A stretch of DNA of 64,000 nt. It comes from Myxococcota bacterium (GTDB lineage: Bacteria; Myxococcota_A; UBA796). The stretch lies in NCBI GenBank assembly GCA_029251165.1, contig JAQXDW010000089.1, positions 124,001-188,000 on the forward strand, written 5' to 3'. Below are positions 1 to 7,557 of this stretch, in pieces. A program made the position numbers and the translations under genes. The first letter of the stretch is position 1, and every line of letters begins with the position of its first letter. The notes under the pieces are model-generated. The model saw only the letters and a list, made by a program, of their open reading frames with translations. It had not been told where the DNA came from and did no database searches.

Positions 1-1315
1 TGTTCTGCTCGTCGTACCAAGCCGGGATGCGGTGCCCCCACCACAGCTGGCGGCTGATGCACCAGTCTTTGATGTCACGGAGCCAGGCAAAGTAGGTGTT
101 CTCCCACTGCTTGGGCACGAAGTCTGTGAAGCCGTTCTCCACAGCACCCACAGCCGGACCGGCCAGGGGCTTCATCGACACGAACCACTGGGTCGACAGG
201 AGCGGCTCGACCGGAGCACCGGAGCGCTGCGAGCGGGGAAGCGCCATCGTGTGCGGGCTGCTGCCGCGTGCGAGGCCCATCTCTTCGAGCTTCGCTTTGA
301 TGGCCTTGCGGGCAACGAAGCGATCCATTCCGGCAAACGCACCGCCCTGCTCGTTGATGGTTCCGTCGAGGTTCATGATGTTGATGAACGGCAGGCTGTG
401 GCGCTTGCCGACCTCGAAGTCGTTGAAGTCGTGGGCCGGGGTTACCTTCACTGCGCCGGTGCCGAACTCAGGGTCCACGAGGATGGCATCCGCGACGATC
501 GGAAACTCTCGACCGAGGATCGGGTGGCGCACGCTGCGGCCGATGAGGTGCTTGTAGCGGATGTCATCGGGATGAACAGCCACCGCGGTGTCGCCGAGCA
601 TGGTCTCAGGGCGGGTGGTCGCGACCACGATCTCCTCGACCACAGTGCCGTCTGGTCCAGGGATGGGCTCGGCGAGGGGGTATGCGAACCGCCAGATCTC
701 AGTCTGATAGTTCTCTTCGTTCTCCACCTCGAGGTTCGACAGCGCGGTCTGCGCGACTGGATCCCAGTTGATGAGGCGCTCCGCCCGGTAGATGAGCCCC
801 TGCTCGTGGTAGCGAATGAAGGTCTCGGTCACGGCCTTGGAGAGCCCCTCGTCCATCGTGAACCGCTCGCGAGACCAGTCACAGCTCACCCCGAGCTTGC
901 GAAGCTGGTGGGTGATGGTTCCGCCGCTCTCTTCCTTCCACTCCCACACCCGTCGGAGGAATTCTTCCCGACCGAGGTCACGACGATCCAAGCCGAGGGC
1001 GCGCAGCTTGCGCTCCACCACCCACTGGGTCGCGATGCCGGCGTGATCCGTTCCAGGAACCCACAGGGTGTTGAACCCATCCATTCGCTTGTAGCGAATC
1101 AGCACGTCCTGGAGCGTGTTGTTCAGCGCATGCCCCATGTGCAGCGAGCCCGTCACGTTCGGAGGCGGAATGACGATGGTGTAGGCCGGCTTGTCGTCTT
1201 CCGGACTGGGGGTAAACAGGCCGGCAGCTTCCCACTCCGGGTAGTACCGATCCGCCGCTGCGTGGGGATCAAAGGTCTTGGGAAGTTCATCGATGAGGGC
1301 CATCAGGTTTTCCAT
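1..1315 (-). CDS. valS: Valyl-tRNA synthetase, N-terminal part (cut by window edge)
   Basis: Class Ia aminoacyl-tRNA synthetase that charges tRNA-Val in the cytoplasm. About 438 residues are present, and the C-terminal half lies beyond the left edge. The reading frame starts [15 protein letters not shown] and soon shows [16 protein letters not shown], which contains the HIGH-type ATP-binding motif. It is followed by the conserved [13 protein letters not shown] segment and by the editing-domain [13 protein letters not shown] segment with a downstream [15 protein letters not shown]. The sequence ends in [20 protein letters not shown], typical of the return to the catalytic domain. The KMSKS motif must lie outside the window. 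No strong ribosome binding site precedes the ATG at 1315; an internal ATG at 1303 is an alternative start. Confidence 0.97.
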   Translation of the reverse strand, partial: MENLMALIDELPKTFDPHAAADRYYPEWEAAGLFTPSPEDDKPAYTIVIPPPNVTGSLHMGHALNNTLQDVLIRYKRMDGFNTLWVPGTDHAGIATQWVVERKLRALGLDRRDLGREEFLRRVWEWKEESGGTITHQLRKLGVSCDWSRERFTMDEGLSKAVTETFIRYHEQGLIYRAERLINWDPVAQTALSNLEVENEENYQTEIWRFAYPLAEPIPGPDGTVVEEIVVATTRPETMLGDTAVAVHPDDIRYKHLIGRSVRHPILGREFPIVADAILVDPEFGTGAVKVTPAHDFNDFEVGKRHSLPFINIMNLDGTINEQGGAFAGMDRFVARKAIKAKLEEMGLARGSSPHTMALPRSQRSGAPVEPLLSTQWFVSMKPLAGPAVGAVENGFTDFVPKQWENTYFAWLRDIKDWCISRQLWWGHRIPAWYDEQN

Positions 1316-1454
1316 CCGATAGTTGTTTTCAGGTGGCGCATTTAACGGGCGTCACGCGCCCATGCGAGGCATGAACCGGGCACCGCAGACGACGCGCGCG
1401 GAGATCACTCGACGCACCACAGGCCTCAGGTCGGCACTCTGCGCTGCCGAAGGC

Positions 1455-2300
1455 TCAGTAGGATCCCTCAGGATCCTGCGCTTCGATCTCAGCCAGACGG
1501 TCCTGAACCATCTGACGGGCGATGGTGGGGAGGTGTGCGCGCACGGCCTCGTCCACGGCCACCTCAACCAGGTCTCGGAAGGCAGGCGAGGTCTGCAGCG
1601 AGCGGCGCAGCACAACCTCAACGACTTCCGGGAGGACCTCCATCACGGCCCTCTCCAGCGCGGGCTTGAGGGACTCCACGGAGGCCCCCGGCGCGGAGAG
1701 TTCGCGAAAATCCCTGGGAATGATCGATGCAATCCGCTCGGATGAGCTGGGCGGACTGTAGGGGGGAAGCGACTCAGCAGAGAGGGGCTCAAGAGCAGAC
1801 GGGAGCATCTCAGAGAGGGGCTCCGCCTGGCCGTGACCCGGCGGGTATTCTCCGAGCGGCTCCAACGGATTGGCCTCTTCGGGGACCTTTATCGGGAGGA
1901 CATCGGCCGGATCTGTCGAGCGCTTAGAGCGTCTCAGCTCGCCCAGGACCTTCTCCAGACGGGTCCGGAGGCCATCGGAAGAGAACGGCTTGCTGATCCG
2001 CCCGACCACGCCGGCCTGCTCAGCGCGGTCGCGGTTGTAGACCTCAAAGCCACCAGAGAGGAGGAATATCTTGGCATCAGGGTGGGCCGAGAGCAGGCTA
2101 CGCGCGAGATCGTAGCCATTCCCACGCGGCAAGCCGGTGGAGCTCAGCACCACCGCGATCTGCTGTCCTGCGGCCAAGGTCTCCGCTTCGGAGGCATCGC
2201 GCGCAGAGAGAATTCCATAGTCAGAGCCAGCTAAGGCGCTCTTGACGCGCTGGAGAATCAGCGGGTTTGGATCCACCACCAGCACGTGAGACTGATGCAT
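1455..2300 (-). CDS. Atypical response-regulator receiver protein lacking the phospho-acceptor Asp
   Basis: About 281 residues. The N-terminal ~120 residues look like a receiver domain: VLVVDPNPLIL at the acidic pocket, a beta3 segment AVVLSSTGLP, and SKPF with the conserved Lys. The residue aligned with the phosphorylatable Asp is Ser (canonical LLDLMLP against LSSTGLP here), and the second acidic-pocket residue is Pro, so phosphotransfer is unlikely. A Pro/Ser-rich linker leads to a C-terminal helical stretch rich in Glu and Val that could form a coiled coil or dimer. The frame stays open upstream to 2354, but a terminator-like hairpin lies there, so I prefer the ATG at 2300 (GGGG nine bases upstream) or 2315. 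The domain is recognised; its output role is unknown. Confidence 0.75.
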   Translation of the reverse strand: MHQSHVLVVDPNPLILQRVKSALAGSDYGILSARDASEAETLAAGQQIAVVLSSTGLPRGNGYDLARSLLSAHPDAKIFLLSGGFEVYNRDRAEQAGVVGRISKPFSSDGLRTRLEKVLGELRRSKRSTDPADVLPIKVPEEANPLEPLGEYPPGHGQAEPLSEMLPSALEPLSAESLPPYSPPSSSERIASIIPRDFRELSAPGASVESLKPALERAVMEVLPEVVEVVLRRSLQTSPAFRDLVEVAVDEAVRAHLPTIARQMVQDRLAEIEAQDPEGSY

Positions 2301-2322
2301 ATCCGGCGACCCCATAAAACAC

Positions 2323-2345
2323 ACCAGGGGAAGACATCCCCTGGT
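2323..2345 (-). terminator. Hairpin with T-rich tail, terminator or attenuator
   Basis: A perfect 9-bp inverted repeat with a 5-nt loop (arms ACCAGGGGA and TCCCCTGGT). On the minus strand it is followed by GTGTTTTAT. It lies 90 nt after the lipoprotein gene that ends at 2435 and about 20-45 nt before the start of the receiver gene, so it could end the first transcript or attenuate expression of the second. Confidence 0.6.
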
Positions 2346-2434
2346 CTGGCTCAAAATGACAAGGCATCACCCCGAGGGGTGAACTGACCTGCAGATAATA
2401 CGCTGGTCAGTGGAGAAGTGCCAGCCTGGGAGTC

Positions 2435-3286
2435 TCAATCCGAGACGACTGCAATGTCGATCGAGCGCGTCAGGACATCGACCTTGAGGCCCGAATCAGT
2501 CTCGACGGTGCTGGCGTTCTGGAATGCAATGTAGACGTTGTTCCGATCGACGTTGAGGTCGTTGTCGAGCAGCCCCCAGATGGCATCGTCGATGGTGAAG
2601 GAATCGGAGCCGGTTGCGTTGCAGGTGACGGACTCCCAGGCCTCACCGTCGACCTCGCGGCGGATCTGTACCCAGACCTGCGACCACTCGTGATCGCCGT
2701 CCCAGGATGCCGTGACCTCATCGCCCCACTCCAAGATGGACTCGAAGCCGTCATACTCAACCAGCGGCATCTCGACCGGCTCTGGGGTGCTGGCACCAGA
2801 GAGCGCGCCGGCCTGCTCGATGGACGTTCCGCCCTCCAGTCGCTGGTCAACCTCCTCGCAGGAGTGAGTGTCTTCGAGGACATCGTCGATCCAGAAGCCG
2901 GTGCTCATCAGCTCCAGGGCACCAGTGTAGTTGTCACTGGACCAGCTGGGATTGCCGAGGATGCTCTCGAGCGACGCCGCATTCTCTCCAGCATTGGAGG
3001 GGAACATGTCCAGCCCGTAGGTACACTCACCAGCCGCCGGGAGCTCGAGACTCCGCAGTCCGTCCGGCGCATACTCCATGGTCACGATGTGGGCGAACAC
3101 ACCTGGGTAGAGGTCTCCGGCAGCGGAGCACTGCCAGGTGAAGGCGTCCGCGATGATGCGTGCATCCTTATTCGTGCCGCTGCCCTCACCTCCACCTCCA
3201 GTATCTACAGTTCCGACTTGGGTTTTCCCACCAAGGCAGCCAGTCATAATGATGCCAGCGAGAACAACCAGAAGCGAATGTCGCAT
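2435..3286 (-). CDS. Predicted lipoprotein of unknown function
   Basis: 283 residues beginning MRHSLLVVLAGIIMTGCLGG, a conventional lipoprotein signal peptide with lipobox MTGC and the lipidated Cys at 17. A Gly/Ser/Thr linker follows, then a mature region of about 240 residues rich in Asp, Glu, Ser and Trp with several Cys. That composition fits an exported, disulfide-bonded domain. I recognise no family. It probably shares a transcript direction with the receiver gene downstream, but the hairpin at 2323-2345 separates them. Confidence 0.75.
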   Translation of the reverse strand: MRHSLLVVLAGIIMTGCLGGKTQVGTVDTGGGGEGSGTNKDARIIADAFTWQCSAAGDLYPGVFAHIVTMEYAPDGLRSLELPAAGECTYGLDMFPSNAGENAASLESILGNPSWSSDNYTGALELMSTGFWIDDVLEDTHSCEEVDQRLEGGTSIEQAGALSGASTPEPVEMPLVEYDGFESILEWGDEVTASWDGDHEWSQVWVQIRREVDGEAWESVTCNATGSDSFTIDDAIWGLLDNDLNVDRNNVYIAFQNASTVETDSGLKVDVLTRSIDIAVVSD

Positions 3287-3427
3287 AATGAACTCCAGGA
3301 TTACCGTGTTTTACCCTCACCACATAGTATGCACGTATAGCGTCAAGAGAATGCTAGACTTCATCTGGAAACTGTGAGCGGTCTCAAACCTGACGGAAAA
3401 CCACAGGCGTGATACGATCGCCGCGTT

Positions 3428-3510
3428 GGGGGCGTGGCGGAATTGGTATACGCGCTCGATTCAAAATCGAGTGGCCTTAGGCATTGTGGGTTCGAGTCCC
3501 ACCGCCCCTA
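3428..3510 (+). tRNA. tRNA-Leu (CAA anticodon)
   Basis: An 83-nt cloverleaf. Acceptor arms GGGGGCG and CGCCCCT pair with one G-U, followed by discriminator A. The D-arm contains AATTGGTATA. The anticodon stem CTCGA/TCGAG encloses loop TTCAAAA, giving anticodon CAA (Leu, UUG codon). A long class-II variable region precedes the T-arm GTGGG-TTCGAGT-CCCAC. No CCA is encoded; the following bases are CTT. Confidence 0.96.
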
Positions 3511-3608
3511 CTTCTTGGCAATCTGGCAATGTGCTGGACACCAAGAGCACAGGCTTCTGCGCGCCTTCTGGTCTGTCTAAGCAACACACGCGCCCCTGCT
3601 GACTCGTG

Positions 3609-4007
3609 ATGCAACACCAGAAGAACCAGCCCCCCGATCTCGCTGCCGTCCCGCTTCCTGAAGGCATGGCTCCCGAAGCTGGGGGGCTGTTCTCGGTGCT
3701 GACCAGCACATGCGACCAGGACGGCTGGGACACAGAGTTCGAGAACGCCAGCCTGTCCGAAGGTGCTCGACTCACCATCCAGAGCAGCACAGCAGAAGAA
3801 CGCCATCCCCTCACCGCGATCCATCCCCAGGGTTACTGGAGCCGATGGCAGATGAGCCTGCCGGTGGTCGCGGTCGAAGAACAGGCCAGCGGAGTGAGCA
3901 CCCGGCTTGAATGCAGAGCGGCGCTGACCTGGATTGTCGAGCGCCTCAATGCGGGAGGAGAGCCCATCGACTGCACCTCTTGGGGCGTCGAGGCCATCGA
4001 GTGCTGA
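3609..4007 (+). CDS. Small hypothetical protein coupled to the FAN1-like nuclease gene
   Basis: 132 residues from ATG 3609 (a GTG at 3606 directly precedes it). It is soluble in appearance, with no signal peptide or membrane segment. The Pro-rich N-terminus runs into Trp-rich segments such as GYWSRWQMSLPVVAVEEQ. I recognise no family. Its TGA at 4005-4007 overlaps the GTG start of the nuclease gene at 4001, so the two are probably translated together and a role linked to the nuclease is plausible. That link is inference from layout only. Confidence 0.6.
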   Translation: MQHQKNQPPDLAAVPLPEGMAPEAGGLFSVLTSTCDQDGWDTEFENASLSEGARLTIQSSTAEERHPLTAIHPQGYWSRWQMSLPVVAVEEQASGVSTRLECRAALTWIVERLNAGGEPIDCTSWGVEAIEC

Positions 4008-5740
4008 TCCAGCCTGAGCCAATCCAGGACTTCGCCCGTCGGGATCTGACGGAGGCGATCACGGTCGCGCTCGCCAGAGAGGAGCACATTCTCACTGCAG
4101 GAGAGGCCTACGTCGCGAGACAATTCCTGGCGCTGAAGGTGGGAGCCGCGAGCCTGTACGCTCGGCTCCGGAGCCGCAAGCGGGTCGTCTTCCGCCTCGA
4201 TCAGCTCGACTATGCTGAGATATCCGATCCCGCAGGGGCAGCCGCCGCGCTCGTCGAGGCTGGTCTTGCACGAGATGAGCGGCACATTCCAACCCGGCTC
4301 TTCCTTGAAGCACGCACCGTCGAGGAGCTCAAGGCGCTCTGTAGAGATGCCGGTCTCAAGCGCAGCGGCCGGCGGGCGGTGCTCCTGGAGAGGCTCGCTG
4401 GCACCCCTCGGGCTGCGGTCTCCCTCCAGGCGCTCGTGCTGCGGCATCGGGGGTTGTTTCAGCGGCTGTGCCGACTCTACCTCTGCGACCACAGCGGCGA
4501 CCTCACGCGGCTGATCATCGCGCGGATGGGTGTGCTTCGCTATCCGGCGTACACCCCGACCGGCGGCGCTGGGTTGTTCCCCAATCGCCGCGCGCTGCTG
4601 TCGTATGAGGCCGCGCTGGTGCGTCGGTCGAGCCTGACCGAGGACAGCCTTCTCGAGGCCGTCCCCGGCGCCCTCGCCGGGGTGGAGTCACGGGTCAAAG
4701 CCCCCGGATACCGCTATCGATTCTCCGCGCGTCGGTTCGATTCAGATCTGGCGCTGGCGGCAGCTCGGGCCTTTGAGCGAAGCAAGCAGCCGGATCTTGC
4801 CGCTGAGATCTACCAGCGGCTGCTGGTAGCAGGCATCCGGGAGCAGAGCCACGCCACCTGGCGACTGGCGCTGTGCCTCGCGGCACTGGGGAGACCTGGC
4901 GCCGGTGCCGCGCTGTGCGAGGAGGCCAGAGAGGTCGCACCACCAGATGAAGCCCTGGCGCTGGAGCGGACCGGACGGCGACTGGCGAAGAAAGCGGGCC
5001 AGGGCTGGCGGCCGATGCCGCCGATTCCATCACCGAAGATCCGTGAGCTTAAGCTCGTCGGAGCGAGGCGGGGTGGAAGCCGGCCAGGCTACGAGACGCC
5101 GGAAGGCCCAAAGACCATCGAGCCAGCGGTCTGCGCGATGCTCGCGAGCCACGGACGCCGCGCGCTGTTTGGCGAGTCTGCGCCGTGGTCCACCCTGTTC
5201 AGCCTGCTGTTCTACGACGCCATCTTCGCTCCGGTGCCCGGAATGCTGCCGACAGCGCTGATGATGCAGCCCCTCGACATCTTCTCGCCGGGGTTCGCCG
5301 AGCGGAGGAAGCCTTGGATGGATCCGATCTTCGAAGCCATTGAGGCCGGTGGTGCTTCTGCGCTGTTGGCGGAAGCGCTGGAGCGGCACGACGGCACCTC
5401 CCTTCCCGGTGCCCGGCTCGACCGGCTCCCACCAGAAGAGCTGACGCTGCTGACGGCGGCAATTGATGGGCAAACCCTGAGCGGAATTCTCCGGTGCTTC
5501 GCTGAGGACCGGCGCAGCGCTGGTCGTGGCCTGCCCGATCTCTGCGTGCTGCCCGGCCCTGAGATCCGCCTGCCCGATGCAATACCCGCACGCATTCCTG
5601 AGGAGTTGATCCTCGCAGAGCTGAAGGGGCCGACGGACAGCATCCGAGACAGCCAGCGGATCTGGCTCGCCAGGCTGAACGCGCTGGGGGTCATCGCAGA
5701 GGTCTGGAAGATAAAGCGGACCCGGCCAGCGTTGGGTTAG
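4001..5740 (+). CDS. FAN1-like VRR-NUC structure-specific nuclease
   Basis: 579 residues. Eukaryotic and bacterial FAN1 proteins cut branched DNA and interstrand-crosslinked DNA. A SAP-like DNA-binding helix pair is visible early (VEELKALCRDAGLKRSGRR). TPR-like helices with FERSKQPDLAAEIYQRLL follow, then the FAN1-type segment WSTLFSLLFYDAIFAPVPG. The C-terminal VRR-NUC domain has the PD-(D/E)xK elements GLPDL and AELKGP, followed by DSIRDSQRIWLARL, so the catalytic Asp, Glu and Lys are intact. I chose the GTG at 4001 because it overlaps the stop of the preceding gene; the frame is open further upstream but that would run through that gene. Bacterial FAN1 genes are often next to a DinG-type helicase; none is here. 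Confidence 0.9.
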   Translation: MLIQPEPIQDFARRDLTEAITVALAREEHILTAGEAYVARQFLALKVGAASLYARLRSRKRVVFRLDQLDYAEISDPAGAAAALVEAGLARDERHIPTRLFLEARTVEELKALCRDAGLKRSGRRAVLLERLAGTPRAAVSLQALVLRHRGLFQRLCRLYLCDHSGDLTRLIIARMGVLRYPAYTPTGGAGLFPNRRALLSYEAALVRRSSLTEDSLLEAVPGALAGVESRVKAPGYRYRFSARRFDSDLALAAARAFERSKQPDLAAEIYQRLLVAGIREQSHATWRLALCLAALGRPGAGAALCEEAREVAPPDEALALERTGRRLAKKAGQGWRPMPPIPSPKIRELKLVGARRGGSRPGYETPEGPKTIEPAVCAMLASHGRRALFGESAPWSTLFSLLFYDAIFAPVPGMLPTALMMQPLDIFSPGFAERRKPWMDPIFEAIEAGGASALLAEALERHDGTSLPGARLDRLPPEELTLLTAAIDGQTLSGILRCFAEDRRSAGRGLPDLCVLPGPEIRLPDAIPARIPEELILAELKGPTDSIRDSQRIWLARLNALGVIAEVWKIKRTRPALG

Positions 5741-5768
5741 AGCCGGTCACACCCAACGAGGAGCGACG

Positions 5769-6002
5769 ATGTCCCTTAACGATCAGATCACCGCCGCCAT
5801 TGCCGAGGCCATTCCAGGCGCAGAGATCAACGTCAGCGGCGGCGGCGGCCACTTCGAGATTCATGTTGTCTCAGAGCAGTTTGCCGGCAAGCGAATCATT
5901 CAGAAGCACCGGCTCGTGCTCACAGCCATCAAGGAGCTCATGGCCGGTGACAACGCACCGGTCCATGCCATCGACAAGCTGGTCTGCGATGTTCCAAACT
6001 GA
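5769..6002 (+). CDS. BolA/IbaG family protein
   Basis: 77 residues, the usual size of the short BolA-like (IbaG/YrbA) subfamily. These proteins partner monothiol glutaredoxins in iron-sulfur cluster trafficking. The family core is visible: GGGGHFEIHVVSEQFAGK, then IIQKHRLVLTAIKELM with the conserved His, and the C-terminal VHAIDKLVC. The start is well supported by GAGGAG six bases before ATG 5769. The last codons and stop form the first copy of a 29-bp tandem duplication (see repeat at 5988). Confidence 0.93.
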   Translation: MSLNDQITAAIAEAIPGAEINVSGGGGHFEIHVVSEQFAGKRIIQKHRLVLTAIKELMAGDNAPVHAIDKLVCDVPN

Positions 6003-6042
6003 GACAAGCTCACAGGGATGTTCCCAACTGAGACAAGCTCAC
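5988..6042. repeat. 29-bp-period tandem duplication spanning the stop of the BolA-like gene
   Basis: Two copies of a 26-base sequence beginning GATGTTCC(A/C)AACTGAGACA, at 5988-6013 and 6017-6042, identical except one base. The first copy contains the last four sense codons and the TGA of the BolA-like gene; the second reproduces them in the 3' untranslated region. Confidence 0.9.
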
Positions 6043-6060
6043 TGACCAACACAAATTTTC

Positions 6061-6090
6061 GACAAAAAAACAGCCGCCCAGAGGCGGCTG
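6061..6090 (-). terminator. Rho-independent terminator for the minus-strand gene
   Basis: Arms CAGCCGCC (6071-6078) and GGCGGCTG (6083-6090) form an 8-bp GC-rich stem with a 4-nt loop. On the minus strand the stem is followed by seven T residues, a textbook intrinsic terminator about 20 nt after the gene that ends at 6112. On the plus strand the tail is only TTCTG, so it may act weakly for the BolA-like gene too. Confidence 0.9.
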
Positions 6091-6111
6091 TTCTGCGTCA
6101 GGGCCATCGAC

Positions 6112-6870
6112 TCAGGAGATGATCCAGCGCCCTGCAGAGAATCGAACCTTTGACTCACGCTTCAGGCGACGCATCACCGCAAGGATCTCAGCACCAGAGA
6201 GATCCTTCATGGGTGCACGATGGCGGGCTCCGGCGACCAGGATGGCCTCCTTGAGGCCGCGGCTGCCGTAGTTCTTCAGTCGAGAGATGACATCCTCCTC
6301 GATCCACTCCGCCTTGCGCTCGTCGACCTGACTCGCCGTGATGCGGGTGGTCCGCTTCTTTGCCGGCTTGGCCTTTGCAGCCTTGGACTTGGGAGTCTTC
6401 TTGGCGGCGGTCGCCTTGGTCGCCTTGGTGACCTTGGTGGCCTTGGTTGCAACCGGGAGGGTGATCGACTCCGGAGCGTTGCCGTCGAGTCGCAGCGCGA
6501 GAGCCTGGAGGGTCTCGAGGGACTCCGAGTGCCGACGCAGGGGAAGCAACTCAGCAAGAAAGTCCCGAAGAGACTGCGGTATCGTTGACGGCTCAAGAGC
6601 AGTGATTTCGCTAACAAATCCTGCGAGGGCTGCTCCGTCAGGAAGATCTGTGACCTGATTGAAGGCCTGGGTCCTAAAATTCTGCAGATCCCGAGCCAGC
6701 GCGGTCGAGAGCTGATCCTGGAGCTCAGAGAGAGCAAGGAGATCGACAAGCGTGGCGGGCTCGATCTGCCCAAGGGGGAGGCTCAGTGCATCCTGGGTCA
6801 GGACCAGGAGGGTGTTTGCGTCTGAGATCCTCAGCTTCGCAATCGACATCCTGTTCTTACGCGTTTCCAA
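6112..6870 (-). CDS. Hypothetical protein with Lys/Ala-rich linker and C-terminal basic domain
   Basis: 252 residues from a TTG start at 6870, supported by GGAGGA four bases upstream; an internal ATG at 6849 is the alternative. Residues ~1-135 are predicted helical and Leu-rich. About 40 residues of Lys/Ala/Thr repeats (ATKATKVTKATKATAAKK) follow, resembling histone H1-like tails such as those of AlgP proteins. The C-terminal ~85 residues are basic and may be a small winged-helix-like domain ending SKVRFSAGRWIIS. A DNA- or RNA-binding role is plausible from composition but I recognise no named family. It ends at a strong terminator. Confidence 0.7.
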   Translation of the reverse strand: METRKNRMSIAKLRISDANTLLVLTQDALSLPLGQIEPATLVDLLALSELQDQLSTALARDLQNFRTQAFNQVTDLPDGAALAGFVSEITALEPSTIPQSLRDFLAELLPLRRHSESLETLQALALRLDGNAPESITLPVATKATKVTKATKATAAKKTPKSKAAKAKPAKKRTTRITASQVDERKAEWIEEDVISRLKNYGSRGLKEAILVAGARHRAPMKDLSGAEILAVMRRLKRESKVRFSAGRWIIS

Positions 6871-6963
6871 ATCTTCCTCCAGAAGAATGTCCGGGTCCTA
6901 TAACGTCTGCTCAGCACGTCGGCAGGGTCGCGTTATCTCATCGCCACATCAGGAGATGAGCAG

Positions 6964-7548
6964 ATGCGGATTACGAAAGTATACACCAGGGGTGGCGATA
7001 AGGGGCAGACGAGCCTCGTCGGTGGCGAGCGGGTCAGCAAGGACCACACGCGGATTGATGCCTACGGAACAGTCGACGAGCTCAATGCCATCATTGGCCT
7101 CATTCGAACCTTTTCAGCACGCTCCAGCGCACCGAGTGAGGTGATCGCACGGCTGGACACGATGCTTCACCGGATCCAGAATGATTTGTTCAACGTCGGA
7201 AGCGATCTGGCCACACCGCCAGCGAAGCGGTGGGAAGGGATGCGGCTGATCGGCCCCGAGGATGCCACACGGCTAGAAACGTGGATCGATGAGCTGAACA
7301 CCGATCTGGAGCCCCTCAAAGAATTCATCCTGCCCGGGGGAGGGCCGGTCGGCGCATTCTTCCACCAAGCTCGGACCGTCTGCCGGCGTGCAGAGCGAAT
7401 GATTGTGCGCCTCCTTCGGGAAGAGCCTGAGATTGGAGATGGTGCCATGCGGTACCTGAACCGGCTCTCCGACTTCCTGTTTGTGGCCGGTCGCTGGGCA
7501 GCGCAGGCACACAGCGAGGAAGAGTACCTCTGGGACCGAACCCTGTAG
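6964..7548 (+). CDS. PduO-type cob(I)alamin adenosyltransferase
   Basis: 194 residues, normal for the family. The enzyme transfers the adenosyl group of ATP to cob(I)alamin to make coenzyme B12. The N-terminal signature ITKVYTRGGDKGQTSLVGG is the ATP-binding motif of the PduO/MMAB fold. RIDAYGTVDELNAIIGL and the C-terminal RRAERMIV...YLNRLSDFLFVAGR region are also characteristic. The start has AGGAGATGAG just upstream. It lies close to the acyl-CoA carboxylase genes on the other strand, consistent with but not proof of a methylmalonyl-CoA mutase pathway. Confidence 0.95.
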   Translation: MRITKVYTRGGDKGQTSLVGGERVSKDHTRIDAYGTVDELNAIIGLIRTFSARSSAPSEVIARLDTMLHRIQNDLFNVGSDLATPPAKRWEGMRLIGPEDATRLETWIDELNTDLEPLKEFILPGGGPVGAFFHQARTVCRRAERMIVRLLREEPEIGDGAMRYLNRLSDFLFVAGRWAAQAHSEEEYLWDRTL

Positions 7549-7557
7549 CGCCAGCGC

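Noticed and set aside
32-1345. 437-aa open frame on the plus strand opposite valS
   Set aside because: It lies fully antisense to clear valyl-tRNA synthetase sequence and its His/Val/Arg-rich translation resembles no family; high GC keeps the opposite frame open.
2301-2354. N-terminal extension of the receiver protein to 299 residues
   Set aside because: The extension runs through a perfect hairpin and adds Cys-containing residues before the normal receiver start.
5988-6042. Insertion sequence ends or attachment site
   Set aside because: The repeats are direct and only 26 bp, with no transposase or integrase nearby; a local duplication explains them.
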